This document shows, one piece after another, positions 7,464 through 15,809 of a stretch of 64,000 nucleotides of DNA. The first letter of the stretch is position 1; the number at the start of each line of letters is the position of its first letter. This DNA is from Brevundimonas variabilis (GTDB taxonomy: Bacteria > Pseudomonadota > Alphaproteobacteria > Caulobacterales > Caulobacteraceae), in assembly GCF_014199945.1 (NCBI RefSeq), contig NZ_JACHOR010000004.1, forward strand, positions 1 to 64,000, read 5' to 3'. The notes beneath the pieces were generated by a model, which was given only the letters and a program-made list of their open reading frames with translations, did not search any database and was not told the origin of the DNA. Both the position numbers and the translations under genes were made by a program.

Positions 7464-10400
7464 CCGGGTCCGAGGATGCTCCGGCCTATGCCGAACTGGC
7501 GGTCGCCAGCAATTTCTCCTTCCTGCGGGGGGCCTCGCATCCCAAGTCGCTGATCCTGAGTGCGATCCTGCGCGGCCACATCGGCATGGGTCTGGCGGAC
7601 CGCAATACAGTGGCGGGCGTCGTGCGGGCCTGGACCGCGCTGAATACCCTGAGGGAGGAGGGGCTCTCGCCGCCGGAGAAACTGCGCGACGGCGGCTCGC
7701 CCGGCGAGACAGTCTTCGTCGAGGACCCGATGAACGACCCGGCCCTGTCGGAACTGGTCAAGGCGCGTGCTCAGAGCTTCCATCTGGCCACCGGGGCCCG
7801 GCTGGCCTTCAACGACGGGACGCCGGACATCGTCGCCTATCCGGAAAACCGCGCAGGCTGGGGCCGGCTGACCCGGCTGCTGACCCTGGGCAACCGCCGC
7901 GCCGTGAAGGGCCAGTGCGAGATCGGCCTTGCCGACCTGCTGGCCGATCCGGAAGACCTGCTGCTGATCGTCATGCCCGAGCGCCGGCTGGAGGGTCTGG
8001 CCTCCCTGCTGTCCCGCCTCGATGCGGCCGTGCCCGGGTCGGTGTGGATGTCGGCAGCCATGCTGCGCCAGGGCGATGACCGCCGGCGACTGGCGCGGCT
8101 GAAAGCGATCGCCGCCGCCGCCGACGTGCCCCTGCTGGCGGTCAATGACGTCCTGTACCACGACCCGTCCGAGCGCGATCTTCAGGACGTCCTGACCTGT
8201 ATCCGCGAGGGGGTGACGATCGAGGCGGCGGGGCGGCGGCTGCTGGCCAATGCCGAGCGCTACCTGAAACCGCCCCTCGAGATGGCCCGGCTGTTCGCCG
8301 ATGCACCGGAAGCCCTGGACCAGACCCGGGCCCTGCTGGACCGGGTCCGGTTCGATCTGAAGGACCTGACCTACAACTATCCGCAGGAGCCGACGCCGCC
8401 GGGCTGGTCCTCCCAGGCCTGGCTGGAGGACCTGACCTGGCAGCATGCCCGCATGCGCTATCCCGACGGCGTGCCGGCCCGGGTGGAAGAGCTGCTGAAC
8501 AAGGAACTGGCCTTCATCCAGACGCAGAATTTCGCCCCCTATTTCCTGACCATCCACGACATCGTGCGGGTGGCCAACTCAAAGGGAATCCTGTGCCAGG
8601 GGCGGGGGTCGGCGGCCAATTCGGCGGTCTGCTATGTGCTGGGCATCACCTGTGTGGACCCGGCCGAGAACGACCTGCTGTTCGAACGCTTCCTGTCCGA
8701 TCACCGGGGCGAGCCGCCCGACATCGACGTCGATTTCGAACACGAGCGGCGCGAGGAGATCATCCAGCACATCTATGACCGCTATGGTCGCCACCGGGCA
8801 GGCATTGCCGCGACCGTCATCCGCTATCGACCCAAGAGCGCCATCCGCGAGGTGGGCAAGGTGCTGGGCCTGACCGAGGATGTCACGGCCCGGCTGGCCG
8901 CCAGCCAGTGGGGCAGCTGGGGCTCCGACATCGGCGATCGCCATGTCGAACAGGCGGGGCTGGATCCCGCCAATCCGATGATTGGCCGGGCGGTGGCCAT
9001 GGCCACGCGCCTGCTGGGTTATCCGCGCCACCTGTCCCAGCACGTCGGCGGCTTCATCCTGACCCAGGACCGGCTGGACGAGCTGGTGCCCATCGGCAAT
9101 GCGGCCATGCCGGACCGCACCTTCATCGAATGGGACAAGGACGACATCGACGACCTGCGGCTGATGAAGGTCGATGTCCTGGCGCTGGGCATGCTGACCT
9201 GTATCCGCAAGGCGCTGGACCTGATGCGGGACCACGAGGACGCGCCCTATGAACTGCACACCGTCCCGACCGAACAGGGCGATGTCTATGACATGCTGTG
9301 CCGGGGCGACTCGATCGGCGTGTTCCAGGTCGAGAGCCGGGCCCAGATCAACATGCTGCCCCGGCTGAAGCCCCGCACCTTCTATGACCTGGTCATCCAG
9401 GTCGCGATCGTTCGGCCGGGCCCGATCCAGGGGGACATGGTCCACCCCTATCTGCGACGCAGGGCAGGGCTGGAGCAGCCGGACTATTCGAAGCCCGGCC
9501 CCGGCTTCGACCAGAACGAACTGCGCGAGGTGCTGCACAAGACCCTGGGCGTGCCCCTGTTCCAGGAACAGGCCATGAAGGTGGCCATGGTCGCCGCCGA
9601 GTTCACGTCCCGGGAGGCCAACGGCCTGCGCAAGGCCATGGGCACCTTCCGCGGCGACGGCACCCTGTGGAAATACGAGGGCCGGATGGTCAACCGCATG
9701 GTCGAGCGCGGCTATACCCCCGAGTTCGCCCAGCGCTGTTTCGACCAGATCAAGGGCTTCGGCTCCTATGGCTTTCCCGAGAGCCACGCGGCCAGTTTCG
9801 GCAAGCTGGTCTACATCTCGTCCTTCATCAAATGCCGCTATCCGGCGGCCTTCGCCTGTGCCCTGCTGAATTCCCAGCCCATGGGCTTCTATGCCCCGGC
9901 CCAGATCGTGCGCGACGCCCAGGAGCACGGGGTCGAGATCCGGCCCATCGATGTGAACCTCAGCGACTGGGACAACACGCTGGAAGGTCGGCCAGGATCG
10001 CTGGCGCTGAGGCTGGGCTTTCGCCAGATCGACGGCTTCCGCGAGGCCTGGGCCCGTTCGCTGATGGCTGCCCGTGACCCGTCCTTTGCCGGGGTCGAGA
10101 CCCTGGCCCGGCGCGCCAGTCTGCCGGCGGCGGCGATGCGCAAACTGGCCGATGCCGATGCCTTCCGCTCCATCGGCCTGGATCGGCGCGAGGCCCTGTG
10201 GGCCGTCCGGCGCCTGCCCGACGACGCCCCCCTGCCGCTGTTTGCCGCCGCCGATGCCCGCGAACTGGGCGAGGAGGACGATGCGAACCTGCCCCGGATG
10301 CGGCTGGGCGAGCATGTCGCGGCCGACTACCAGACCACGCGGCTGTCCCTGAAGGCCCATCCGATGGCCATCCTGCGTCCGGTGTTCGCCGCAGAGGGCA

Positions 10401-10825
10401 TGCTGACCTGTGCCGGCCTGCAGACGAAACGCAGCGGCACCAGGGTCCGCACGGCCGGTGTCGTCCTGGTCCGCCAGCGCCCGGGCAAGGGCAATGCCAT
10501 CTTCATCACCCTGGAGGACGAGACCGGCGTCACCAATCTGGTCCTGTGGGCCCGGATGTTCGAGGAATACCGCGGGGTCGTCATGGCCGCCCGGCTGATG
10601 GGGGTGGAGGGGGTGGTCGAAAAAAGCCCCGAGGGTGTCGTCCACCTGATGGCGCATCGGGTGTTCGATCGCTCGGACGAACTGGACCGGCTGTCCGACG
10701 GGCACAGGCCCGAGATCACCCTCAGCCGCGCCGACGAGATCGTGCGACCCCAGCCGCCCCGGCACCCGACCCATGCCCATCCTCGGAACGCGCGCATCCT
10801 GCCGGGCTCGCGCGACTTTCACTGA
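7460..10825 (+). CDS. dnaE2: DnaE2, error-prone DNA polymerase III alpha subunit
   Basis: This is a 1121-residue C-family polymerase. An N-terminal PHP domain opens with AELAVASNFSFLRGASHP, where the metal-binding histidine seen in replicative DnaE is replaced, typical of DnaE2. Catalytic acidic residues lie in PDIDVDFEHERR at about 420-432. Palm and fingers segments follow (WDKDDIDDLRLMKVDVLALG and GVFQVESRAQINMLPRL), then an OB-fold near the C-terminus (FITLEDETGVTNLVLW). It performs mutagenic lesion bypass under SOS conditions, recruited through ImuB. It is the last gene of the imu operon. Confidence 0.96.
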   Translation: MTGSEDAPAYAELAVASNFSFLRGASHPKSLILSAILRGHIGMGLADRNTVAGVVRAWTALNTLREEGLSPPEKLRDGGSPGETVFVEDPMNDPALSELVKARAQSFHLATGARLAFNDGTPDIVAYPENRAGWGRLTRLLTLGNRRAVKGQCEIGLADLLADPEDLLLIVMPERRLEGLASLLSRLDAAVPGSVWMSAAMLRQGDDRRRLARLKAIAAAADVPLLAVNDVLYHDPSERDLQDVLTCIREGVTIEAAGRRLLANAERYLKPPLEMARLFADAPEALDQTRALLDRVRFDLKDLTYNYPQEPTPPGWSSQAWLEDLTWQHARMRYPDGVPARVEELLNKELAFIQTQNFAPYFLTIHDIVRVANSKGILCQGRGSAANSAVCYVLGITCVDPAENDLLFERFLSDHRGEPPDIDVDFEHERREEIIQHIYDRYGRHRAGIAATVIRYRPKSAIREVGKVLGLTEDVTARLAASQWGSWGSDIGDRHVEQAGLDPANPMIGRAVAMATRLLGYPRHLSQHVGGFILTQDRLDELVPIGNAAMPDRTFIEWDKDDIDDLRLMKVDVLALGMLTCIRKALDLMRDHEDAPYELHTVPTEQGDVYDMLCRGDSIGVFQVESRAQINMLPRLKPRTFYDLVIQVAIVRPGPIQGDMVHPYLRRRAGLEQPDYSKPGPGFDQNELREVLHKTLGVPLFQEQAMKVAMVAAEFTSREANGLRKAMGTFRGDGTLWKYEGRMVNRMVERGYTPEFAQRCFDQIKGFGSYGFPESHAASFGKLVYISSFIKCRYPAAFACALLNSQPMGFYAPAQIVRDAQEHGVEIRPIDVNLSDWDNTLEGRPGSLALRLGFRQIDGFREAWARSLMAARDPSFAGVETLARRASLPAAAMRKLADADAFRSIGLDRREALWAVRRLPDDAPLPLFAAADARELGEEDDANLPRMRLGEHVAADYQTTRLSLKAHPMAILRPVFAAEGMLTCAGLQTKRSGTRVRTAGVVLVRQRPGKGNAIFITLEDETGVTNLVLWARMFEEYRGVVMAARLMGVEGVVEKSPEGVVHLMAHRVFDRSDELDRLSDGHRPEITLSRADEIVRPQPPRHPTHAHPRNARILPGSRDFH

Positions 10826-10890
10826 CGGCCGGACGCGTCCGGAGCATCCCCATTTCCCGCCACATCGCGCCGGTCTTCCGGATTGTGCAG

Positions 10891-10917
10891 TTGCGAACAA
10901 GCAATGTTGCGGCGCAA
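10891..10917. promoter_or_regulatory. Paired TTGC/GCAA inverted repeats upstream of the esterase gene
   Basis: Two adjacent dyads occur: TTGC-N6-GCAA at 10891-10904 and TTGC-N3-GCAA at 10907-10917. They lie 43-69 bp upstream of the PHB-depolymerase-like gene. TGC-N3-GCA dyads resemble the site reported for the PHB regulator PhaR in Paracoccus and Rhodobacter. Assignment to PhaR here is inference. Confidence 0.45.
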
Positions 10918-10959
10918 TATCCATATGCGGCCTGTCAGCCCTGTGGAGAGACATGAACC

Positions 10960-12090
10960 ATGACCAGCCTCGGCCAGACCGTCGCCGCCCTGACCCGCCG
11001 CCGCCGCGAGGCCGCGCGATCGACCGGCACGCAGAATACGCGGATGACCGCGGTCGCGCTGTCATCCAACCCGGGCGACCTGAGGATGCTGGTCCATGTT
11101 CCCGAAAGCCTGGCACCCGGAGCACCGCTGGTCGTGGTGCTGCATGGCTGCACCCAGACTGGCGAGGCCTATGCCGCGGGCGCAGGCTGGTTGGCGCTTG
11201 CAGATCGGTTCGGCTTCGTGGTGCTGGCTCCCGAACAGGTGCCGGGCAACAATCCGAACCGCTGCTTCAACTGGTTCCAGGCCGAGGATACCGCGCGTGG
11301 CCGCGGCGAGGCGGCCTCGATCGCGGCCATGACGCGACAGGTCATCGGGGACCATGGCATCGACCCGGCCCGGGTCTTTGTCACCGGCCTGTCTGCCGGT
11401 GGAGCCATGACCGCAGCCATGCTGGCCAGCTACCCGGATCTATATGTGGGCGGGGCCATTATCGCCGGCCTGCCGTTCGGGGCGGCCAACACCCTGTCCG
11501 AAGCCATGGGAGCCATGATGCAGCCAAGGGCCCAGGCCAGCGCCGTCTGGGGTGACAGGGTTCGCCAGGCCTCCCCGCACACGGGGCCGTGGCCGTCGAT
11601 CTCGATCTGGCATGGTGACGCCGACGCGACTGTCCGGCCCGCGTCCGCAGATGCCCTCATCCAACAATGGACGGACGTCCACGGCCTGACGGGAGGTCCA
11701 CAGCGCGCCCGGACGCCCGATGGGCGGCTGTTCGATGTCTGGCTTTCGCCGGACGGTCAGCCGCGCGTCGAGCATCACCGCATTTCGGGCCTGCAGCATG
11801 GGACGCCGCTCAGGACCGACGGACCCGACGGAGTCGGGATCGCAGGTCCTTTCCTGATCGACATCGGCATCTCGTCCAGCCTCGAGATCGCGCTGGGGTG
11901 GGGCATTGCGCAGACCGAACCCGGTCTGGCGACCGGGTCTGTTCCACACGGCCGGACTGACCGCGCACCGCCTCAGGCAGCAAAGGAAACGCCGTCAGAA
12001 ACCGCGCCGACCCGATCGCCGTCACCCCGCGCGGATGGGCTCACAACGGTCATCGAGAATGCCCTGAAGGCCGCCGGGCTCATGCGATAG
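10960..12090 (+). CDS. PHB-depolymerase-family esterase
   Basis: This is a 376-residue alpha/beta hydrolase of the extracellular PHB depolymerase/LpqC-like esterase family. It has VVVLHGCTQTGEAYA (oxyanion region, residues about 48-62), a lipase box GLSAGGAM (nucleophile Ser about 148), and WHGDAD with a later HRISGLQHGTP supplying the acidic residue and histidine. The first 30 residues are Arg-rich rather than a signal peptide, so it may be cytoplasmic or use another route. The C-terminal tail (about 325-360) is Pro/Thr-rich. The substrate could be a polyester, acetylated polysaccharide or feruloyl ester. It is monocistronic, with TTGC/GCAA dyads upstream. Confidence 0.85.
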   Translation: MTSLGQTVAALTRRRREAARSTGTQNTRMTAVALSSNPGDLRMLVHVPESLAPGAPLVVVLHGCTQTGEAYAAGAGWLALADRFGFVVLAPEQVPGNNPNRCFNWFQAEDTARGRGEAASIAAMTRQVIGDHGIDPARVFVTGLSAGGAMTAAMLASYPDLYVGGAIIAGLPFGAANTLSEAMGAMMQPRAQASAVWGDRVRQASPHTGPWPSISIWHGDADATVRPASADALIQQWTDVHGLTGGPQRARTPDGRLFDVWLSPDGQPRVEHHRISGLQHGTPLRTDGPDGVGIAGPFLIDIGISSSLEIALGWGIAQTEPGLATGSVPHGRTDRAPPQAAKETPSETAPTRSPSPRADGLTTVIENALKAAGLMR

Positions 12091-12105
12091 CCCGGAACGG
12101 ATGGC

Positions 12106-12831
12106 TCAGGCGTTCATCCGGATTTCTTCGGCATGGGGCGGGTAGGGCGAGGCTGTGTCCCAGTCGACCGGCGCACCGCTGAGTGTGCTGGCAAATCCGT
12201 GGTTGACGTCGCGGTGATGGGCTTCATCCGCCCGCACCTTCAGCACCACATCGCGCAGCGTCGCATCAGCCGGCAGCTTCCAGTAGTGGATCGCGATCGC
12301 CGGAGCGGGCACGTTCGGTGACCGGCCCTCGTCGATCTCCTTGAGGTACAGGGTATAGCTGACGACGGCCTCTTCCTCGAAATAGCCGACCAGACGGTGA
12401 GCCGTCCGGGCCGACACGAGATAGAGCAGGAAGAAGATGATGTAGAAGATGGCCTGGGCCAGCTGCACGACCAGCCGTTCGAAATAGGTCGGCTTGGCCA
12501 CCTCGATGAAGGTCATCAGGTGCATCCGCTCGTTCTCGGCCTCCTCCATGAGGGTGCGGATCCAGCCCTCGTCATCCTTCATGCGGCGCAGGCAGGTCAG
12601 GTGCTGGATCGTTGCGCCGACCATGCCGGGCACGGCCGCGACGGTTTCCAGCACAATGGCGCGGTGCCCGTATCGCTTGGCAAAGAAGGTGTCGGCCAGA
12701 ACACGCAGAAGCTTGGTGAAGGCCAGGGCGAACCGGTCGGATAGCCCATGCGGCGCGTGGTGAATGACCGGCTCTGCGTCACGCTCCTCGTCAAGGCCTT
12801 GCTTGTCGGGTGTCAGGATGGCGTTGGCCAT
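12106..12831 (-). CDS. Alternative oxidase (ubiquinol oxidase, non-electrogenic)
   Basis: This is a 241-residue diiron ubiquinol oxidase, reducing oxygen to water without proton pumping and resistant to cyanide. All six iron ligands are placed as in characterised enzymes: Glu62 (LET), Glu101 and His104 (NERMHL), Glu153 (FEEEA), Glu203 and His206 (RADEAHH). A hydrophobic segment at about 121-140 allows membrane attachment. AOX genes are common in plants, fungi and protists but patchy in bacteria (for example Novosphingobium and Vibrio). It is the outermost gene of a redox cluster with PNPOx, cytochrome c and stress-protein genes. Only a TTGAT half-site was seen upstream. Confidence 0.93.
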   Translation of the reverse strand: MANAILTPDKQGLDEERDAEPVIHHAPHGLSDRFALAFTKLLRVLADTFFAKRYGHRAIVLETVAAVPGMVGATIQHLTCLRRMKDDEGWIRTLMEEAENERMHLMTFIEVAKPTYFERLVVQLAQAIFYIIFFLLYLVSARTAHRLVGYFEEEAVVSYTLYLKEIDEGRSPNVPAPAIAIHYWKLPADATLRDVVLKVRADEAHHRDVNHGFASTLSGAPVDWDTASPYPPHAEEIRMNA

Positions 12832-12970
12832 GGGTCTTCTCGTCTACTGTTTGATCGCGAGTTGCCGCTCGGTCCTCAGACAGGCTGTGCAACGAACGGC
12901 AGGGTCCCGGATGATTCCGGTCCTTGGTCTCGCGTCATTCGTGAACGTAGGCGCGCCATATGGGTTCACA

Positions 12971-13546
12971 TCATGTCGGGGCTGAGGAGTGCGTTAATGA
13001 GGCTGCGCCCCGGAAGGGCGCTTCGGTTCGGGCCGCATAGCCATCGCCGACAGCGTCGTCAGCAAACGCACCCAGCGAGAAGTAGGCATTGCTACTCTGG
13101 CCCTGGACGGCACTGCTGACACAGATCACCTCGGGCCTGAAGCGCAGGACGGCGAGGGCCCGCGAGGTGGGACAATAGACGCTGAAGTCTGGCCAGCGCG
13201 CGGACATGATCGCGTTCAGGGCCTGAATTTCGTCGGGGTCCGCCACCTGATGGGCATGGCCCGACATGACCAGGCCGACAGTTCCATCCGTTCTGGCATC
13301 GGCGTGGATTGCCAGCGAAACCCGCGAGTCAGCCTCAAGATTGGCGAACTTCTGGCTCTCGCGATCTGTCACGAAGTACAGATCCAGCCCTTCATTGACA
13401 TAGCCGACCGTCGTGACCTGAGGCCAGCCATCGGGGCGGTTGACGCCGATCGACATCAGCCGCTCCCGGTCAAGGAAGCCTGTGATCGCCGTCACGGCGC
13501 GACGGGTAATCGGGGGATAGGGCCGGGTGTTCAGGTCCGTGTGCAT
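12971..13546 (-). CDS. Pyridoxamine 5'-phosphate oxidase-like FMN-binding protein
   Basis: The start is ATG 13544-13546 with GGAG 8 bases upstream, giving 191 residues; the open frame extends 27 codons further but lacks that signal. The split-barrel flavin fold is visible: RLMSIGVNRPDGWPQVTTVG, DLYFVTDRESQKFANLEAD, VSLAIHA and GLVMSGHAHQV. Such proteins bind FMN, F420 or haem; the true cofactor and substrate are unknown. An FNR/FixK-type site is centred about 55 bp upstream, suggesting induction under low oxygen with its redox neighbours. Confidence 0.85.
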   Translation of the reverse strand: MHTDLNTRPYPPITRRAVTAITGFLDRERLMSIGVNRPDGWPQVTTVGYVNEGLDLYFVTDRESQKFANLEADSRVSLAIHADARTDGTVGLVMSGHAHQVADPDEIQALNAIMSARWPDFSVYCPTSRALAVLRFRPEVICVSSAVQGQSSNAYFSLGAFADDAVGDGYAARTEAPFRGAASLTHSSAPT

Positions 13547-13594
13547 CTGGTGATCTCCAGTTGCGGACTTAGATCCGACGGTCCGCCCGTCGCA

Positions 13595-13608
13595 TTGATC
13601 CGGCTCAA
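13595..13608. promoter_or_regulatory. FNR/FixK-type site upstream of the PNPOx-like gene
   Basis: TTGATCCGGCTCAA keeps the TTGA-N6-TCAA core, with one departure from the ideal TTGAT-N4-ATCAA palindrome. It lies 49-62 bp upstream of ATG 13546 on the minus strand. Confidence 0.65.
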
Positions 13609-13652
13609 ACACGCGCCGTTGCGACATCTTGACACATTTATCGGAGACAAGC

Positions 13653-14078
13653 TCAGGAATTCGGGGCTTCGGCCAGGGTCCGATCGGCGGAAGCGGGTCG
13701 CCCGACCGTCTGGACGGATTTGAGGTAGGCGATCACGGCGCGGTTATCGTCCGGCGTCAGGATGAACTCGGGCATGTCGGGGTGCGCCGTCACGATACCC
13801 TCGGCAAACGCTTCGGAAAGCTCATCGACGGGATAGCGCTTGCCAATGTCCCGGAACGCAGGCGCCCTCGGGTGCGGGCTGTTCCCGGTGGCTCCCAGGG
13901 CATGACAGCCCGAGCAGTTTGCCGCGGCAAATGCCGCTCCGCGAGCGACCATCGCGTCCGTGCCAGAATTCTCGGTCGACGCAGGGCCTTCGCCGCGGGG
14001 CCGATCAGAGGGAGGCGCAGCGACCGAGGCACAGGCAGACAGCATCAGGATCAGAACAGGCAGGATCAGCGGCTTCAC
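13653..14078 (-). CDS. Lipoprotein c-type cytochrome
   Basis: The preferred start is GTG 14076-14078, with GGGAG eight bases upstream. It gives a 141-residue protein with a lipoprotein signal peptide (MKPLILPVLILMLSAC). The haem site is CSGCH and the likely axial methionine is in HPDMPEF. The remainder is a compact class I cytochrome c domain ending in AVIAYLKSVQ. It is probably a membrane-anchored periplasmic electron carrier; donor and acceptor are unknown. It is divergent from the universal stress gene, with a perfect FNR/FixK palindrome between them. Confidence 0.9.
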   Translation of the reverse strand: MKPLILPVLILMLSACASVAAPPSDRPRGEGPASTENSGTDAMVARGAAFAAANCSGCHALGATGNSPHPRAPAFRDIGKRYPVDELSEAFAEGIVTAHPDMPEFILTPDDNRAVIAYLKSVQTVGRPASADRTLAEAPNS

Positions 14079-14134
14079 GGTTCGATCTCCCATGGCACAG
14101 GCAGTCACTCTGCACGGCGGGGAACGGGCGGTCC

Positions 14135-14148
14135 TTGATACCGATCAA
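14135..14148. promoter_or_regulatory. Perfect FNR/FixK palindrome between cytochrome c and stress-protein genes
   Basis: TTGATACCGATCAA is an exact TTGAT-N4-ATCAA site. It lies 57 bp upstream of the cytochrome c start on one side and 52 bp upstream of the universal stress protein on the other, so one regulator dimer could drive both genes. Confidence 0.8.
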
Positions 14149-14199
14149 TGCGCGGGCGTCGGCCTTGGTGTCAGGTGTGCCGTGACCGGAGCCGAACCC

Positions 14200-15033
14200 A
14201 TGACCTATGCGAGCCTGATGGTTTATGTCGACGAGGGCCCCGAGGCCGAGGCGCGGGTAAAGCTCGCCTGCGATCTCGCGGTCCGGTTTGACGCGCGACT
14301 GATCGGCATCTCGGCCAGCTATCCCGATGCACCCCAGGTCGATCCCTATGCGGGCGGTGCCATGCTGGGCGAGATGCTGGGCCTGTTCCGGGATGCTGCA
14401 GAGGCGGATGTCAAACGGACCGAGACCCTGTTCTGGGCCGCCGTCGGATCACATGCAGACCGTTGCGAGTGGCGCGGAAGGCTCGGCTTTCCGGCCGACG
14501 TCGTGGGGCAGGATATCCGTGCCGCCGACCTGCTCATCCTTGGTCGTCTTTCGCCTGAACGCGGCACGCACCGGTCGCTCGATCCCGGCGATGCCATCAT
14601 GGCGCTGGGACGCCCGGTGCTGATCGTGCCCCCGCAACCGGCTCGATCGCCGCTCGGCACGGCGGCCGTGGTGGCCTGGAAGGACTGTCGCGAGGCCCAG
14701 CGGGCCGTGGCCTCTGCCCTGCCCATGCTCAGGGCCGCGACCCTGACCCACGTCATCGAGATCTGCGGGTCGGAGGCCACAGAGGAGGCACGTGGCCGGA
14801 CGCATGATGTCGCCGCCTATCTCGAACGTCACGGAATCACGGCCAGTCCGCGCGTGCTGCACGGCGACGGGGGGCCTCGCGCCCGCCAGATCCAGACGTT
14901 TGCCGAAGACCAGCATGCGGGTCTCGTTGTTGCGGGCGGCTATGGTCACGCCCGCATGCGCGAATGGGTTCTGGGCGGCGTCACCCACGGGCTTCTCGGG
15001 ATGTCTTCCGTCTGCCTGTTGCTCAGCCACTGA
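14200..15033 (+). CDS. Universal stress protein (tandem UspA domains)
   Basis: ATG 14200 follows GGAG at 9 bases and gives 277 residues; a longer open frame upstream would run through the FNR site and the divergent cytochrome gene. Two UspA-like halves are visible: residues 1-140 (ASLMVYVDEGPEAEARVKLA, then DLLILGR) and 150-277 (AAVVAWKDCREAQRA, then GLVVAGGYGHARMREWVLGG). The second half carries the G-x-G/H-x-R nucleotide-binding signature. Tandem USPs are typical of low-oxygen or stationary-phase regulons, which fits the FNR/FixK palindrome upstream. Confidence 0.9.
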   Translation: MTYASLMVYVDEGPEAEARVKLACDLAVRFDARLIGISASYPDAPQVDPYAGGAMLGEMLGLFRDAAEADVKRTETLFWAAVGSHADRCEWRGRLGFPADVVGQDIRAADLLILGRLSPERGTHRSLDPGDAIMALGRPVLIVPPQPARSPLGTAAVVAWKDCREAQRAVASALPMLRAATLTHVIEICGSEATEEARGRTHDVAAYLERHGITASPRVLHGDGGPRARQIQTFAEDQHAGLVVAGGYGHARMREWVLGGVTHGLLGMSSVCLLLSH

Positions 15034-15036
15034 CCG

Positions 15037-15699
15037 TCACACCGCTTCCAGATCCTGTGGGTGCCGGTCCGGCCCCATCCTTGCCGCCAGAAAAGCCAGC
15101 ACCCCCGCTGCTCCCGCCGCAATCCACAGTCCGCCGATACCGAGATGCGCGTAGGTCAGGGCTCCGGTTAGCCCGCCAGCGGCCAGGCCCATCCACAGCA
15201 GCAGATAGGGCACCCAGCCGAACCGGTCTCCGCCGAGGAGCGCAGAGGTGATCCGCTGCCCCAGCTTGACCAAGGTGCCGGTCATATAGGTCAGGCCGAT
15301 ACGAACCTCGCCGTCGATCTCGAACACGGCGTTCTCGGCCCCCATGGCCAGGGCCATGGCAACCGCCGCCATCCACGGCTGGCCAATCGCGCTCAGGCCT
15401 GCCGCCGCCGCGAGCAGCAGCGCCACCATGAGAAGGACCGCAGGCTGTCTGCGGGACAGAAAGATCTGTCCTGTCATCGATCCGAGGACGACACCCACGA
15501 CAAAGGTCAGCAGCAGCCCGCCGGCCCGTGCCGCATCCGCGGATCCGTCGGCGAGGCTGACGCCCAGACGCGTCGTGTTCCCGCTCATGAAGGAGACGAA
15601 GAAGCCACCCAGATGGATGTAGGCCATCGCATCGACGAAGCCGGCGAGGCCCGAGAGACAGGTCGCAAGTGCCCTCGCGCGGGCTGTGTAGAGCTTCAT
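15037..15699 (-). CDS. YoaK/DUF1275 family membrane protein
   Basis: This is a 220-residue integral membrane protein with about six hydrophobic segments. The family signature GLAGFVDAMAYIHLGGFFVSFMSGN lies near residues 17-41. GENAVFEIDGEVRIGLTYMTGTLVKL is represented in the second half. The function is unknown in this family; transport has been suggested. A GGAGGG sits just before the ATG. It is convergent with the universal stress gene, with a 3-bp gap. Confidence 0.9.
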   Translation of the reverse strand: MKLYTARARALATCLSGLAGFVDAMAYIHLGGFFVSFMSGNTTRLGVSLADGSADAARAGGLLLTFVVGVVLGSMTGQIFLSRRQPAVLLMVALLLAAAAGLSAIGQPWMAAVAMALAMGAENAVFEIDGEVRIGLTYMTGTLVKLGQRITSALLGGDRFGWVPYLLLWMGLAAGGLTGALTYAHLGIGGLWIAAGAAGVLAFLAARMGPDRHPQDLEAV

Positions 15700-15809
15700 C
15701 GGCCCTCCATGCCCCCCGCGTCATGCGCCGGGTCGGGTCACTGTCGAGTGGCCTAGCAGACCCGGGGGACCGTGGCGAACACCGGGCCGGCCTTGGACCC
15801 CCTGATGGC

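Noticed and set aside
8579..11125. Minus-strand open frame of about 848 codons opposite dnaE2
   Set aside because: It is the antisense of a conserved polymerase and carries no family motif.
12846..12865. FNR site upstream of the alternative oxidase
   Set aside because: Only one half, TTGAT, is present; the second half does not match TCAA.
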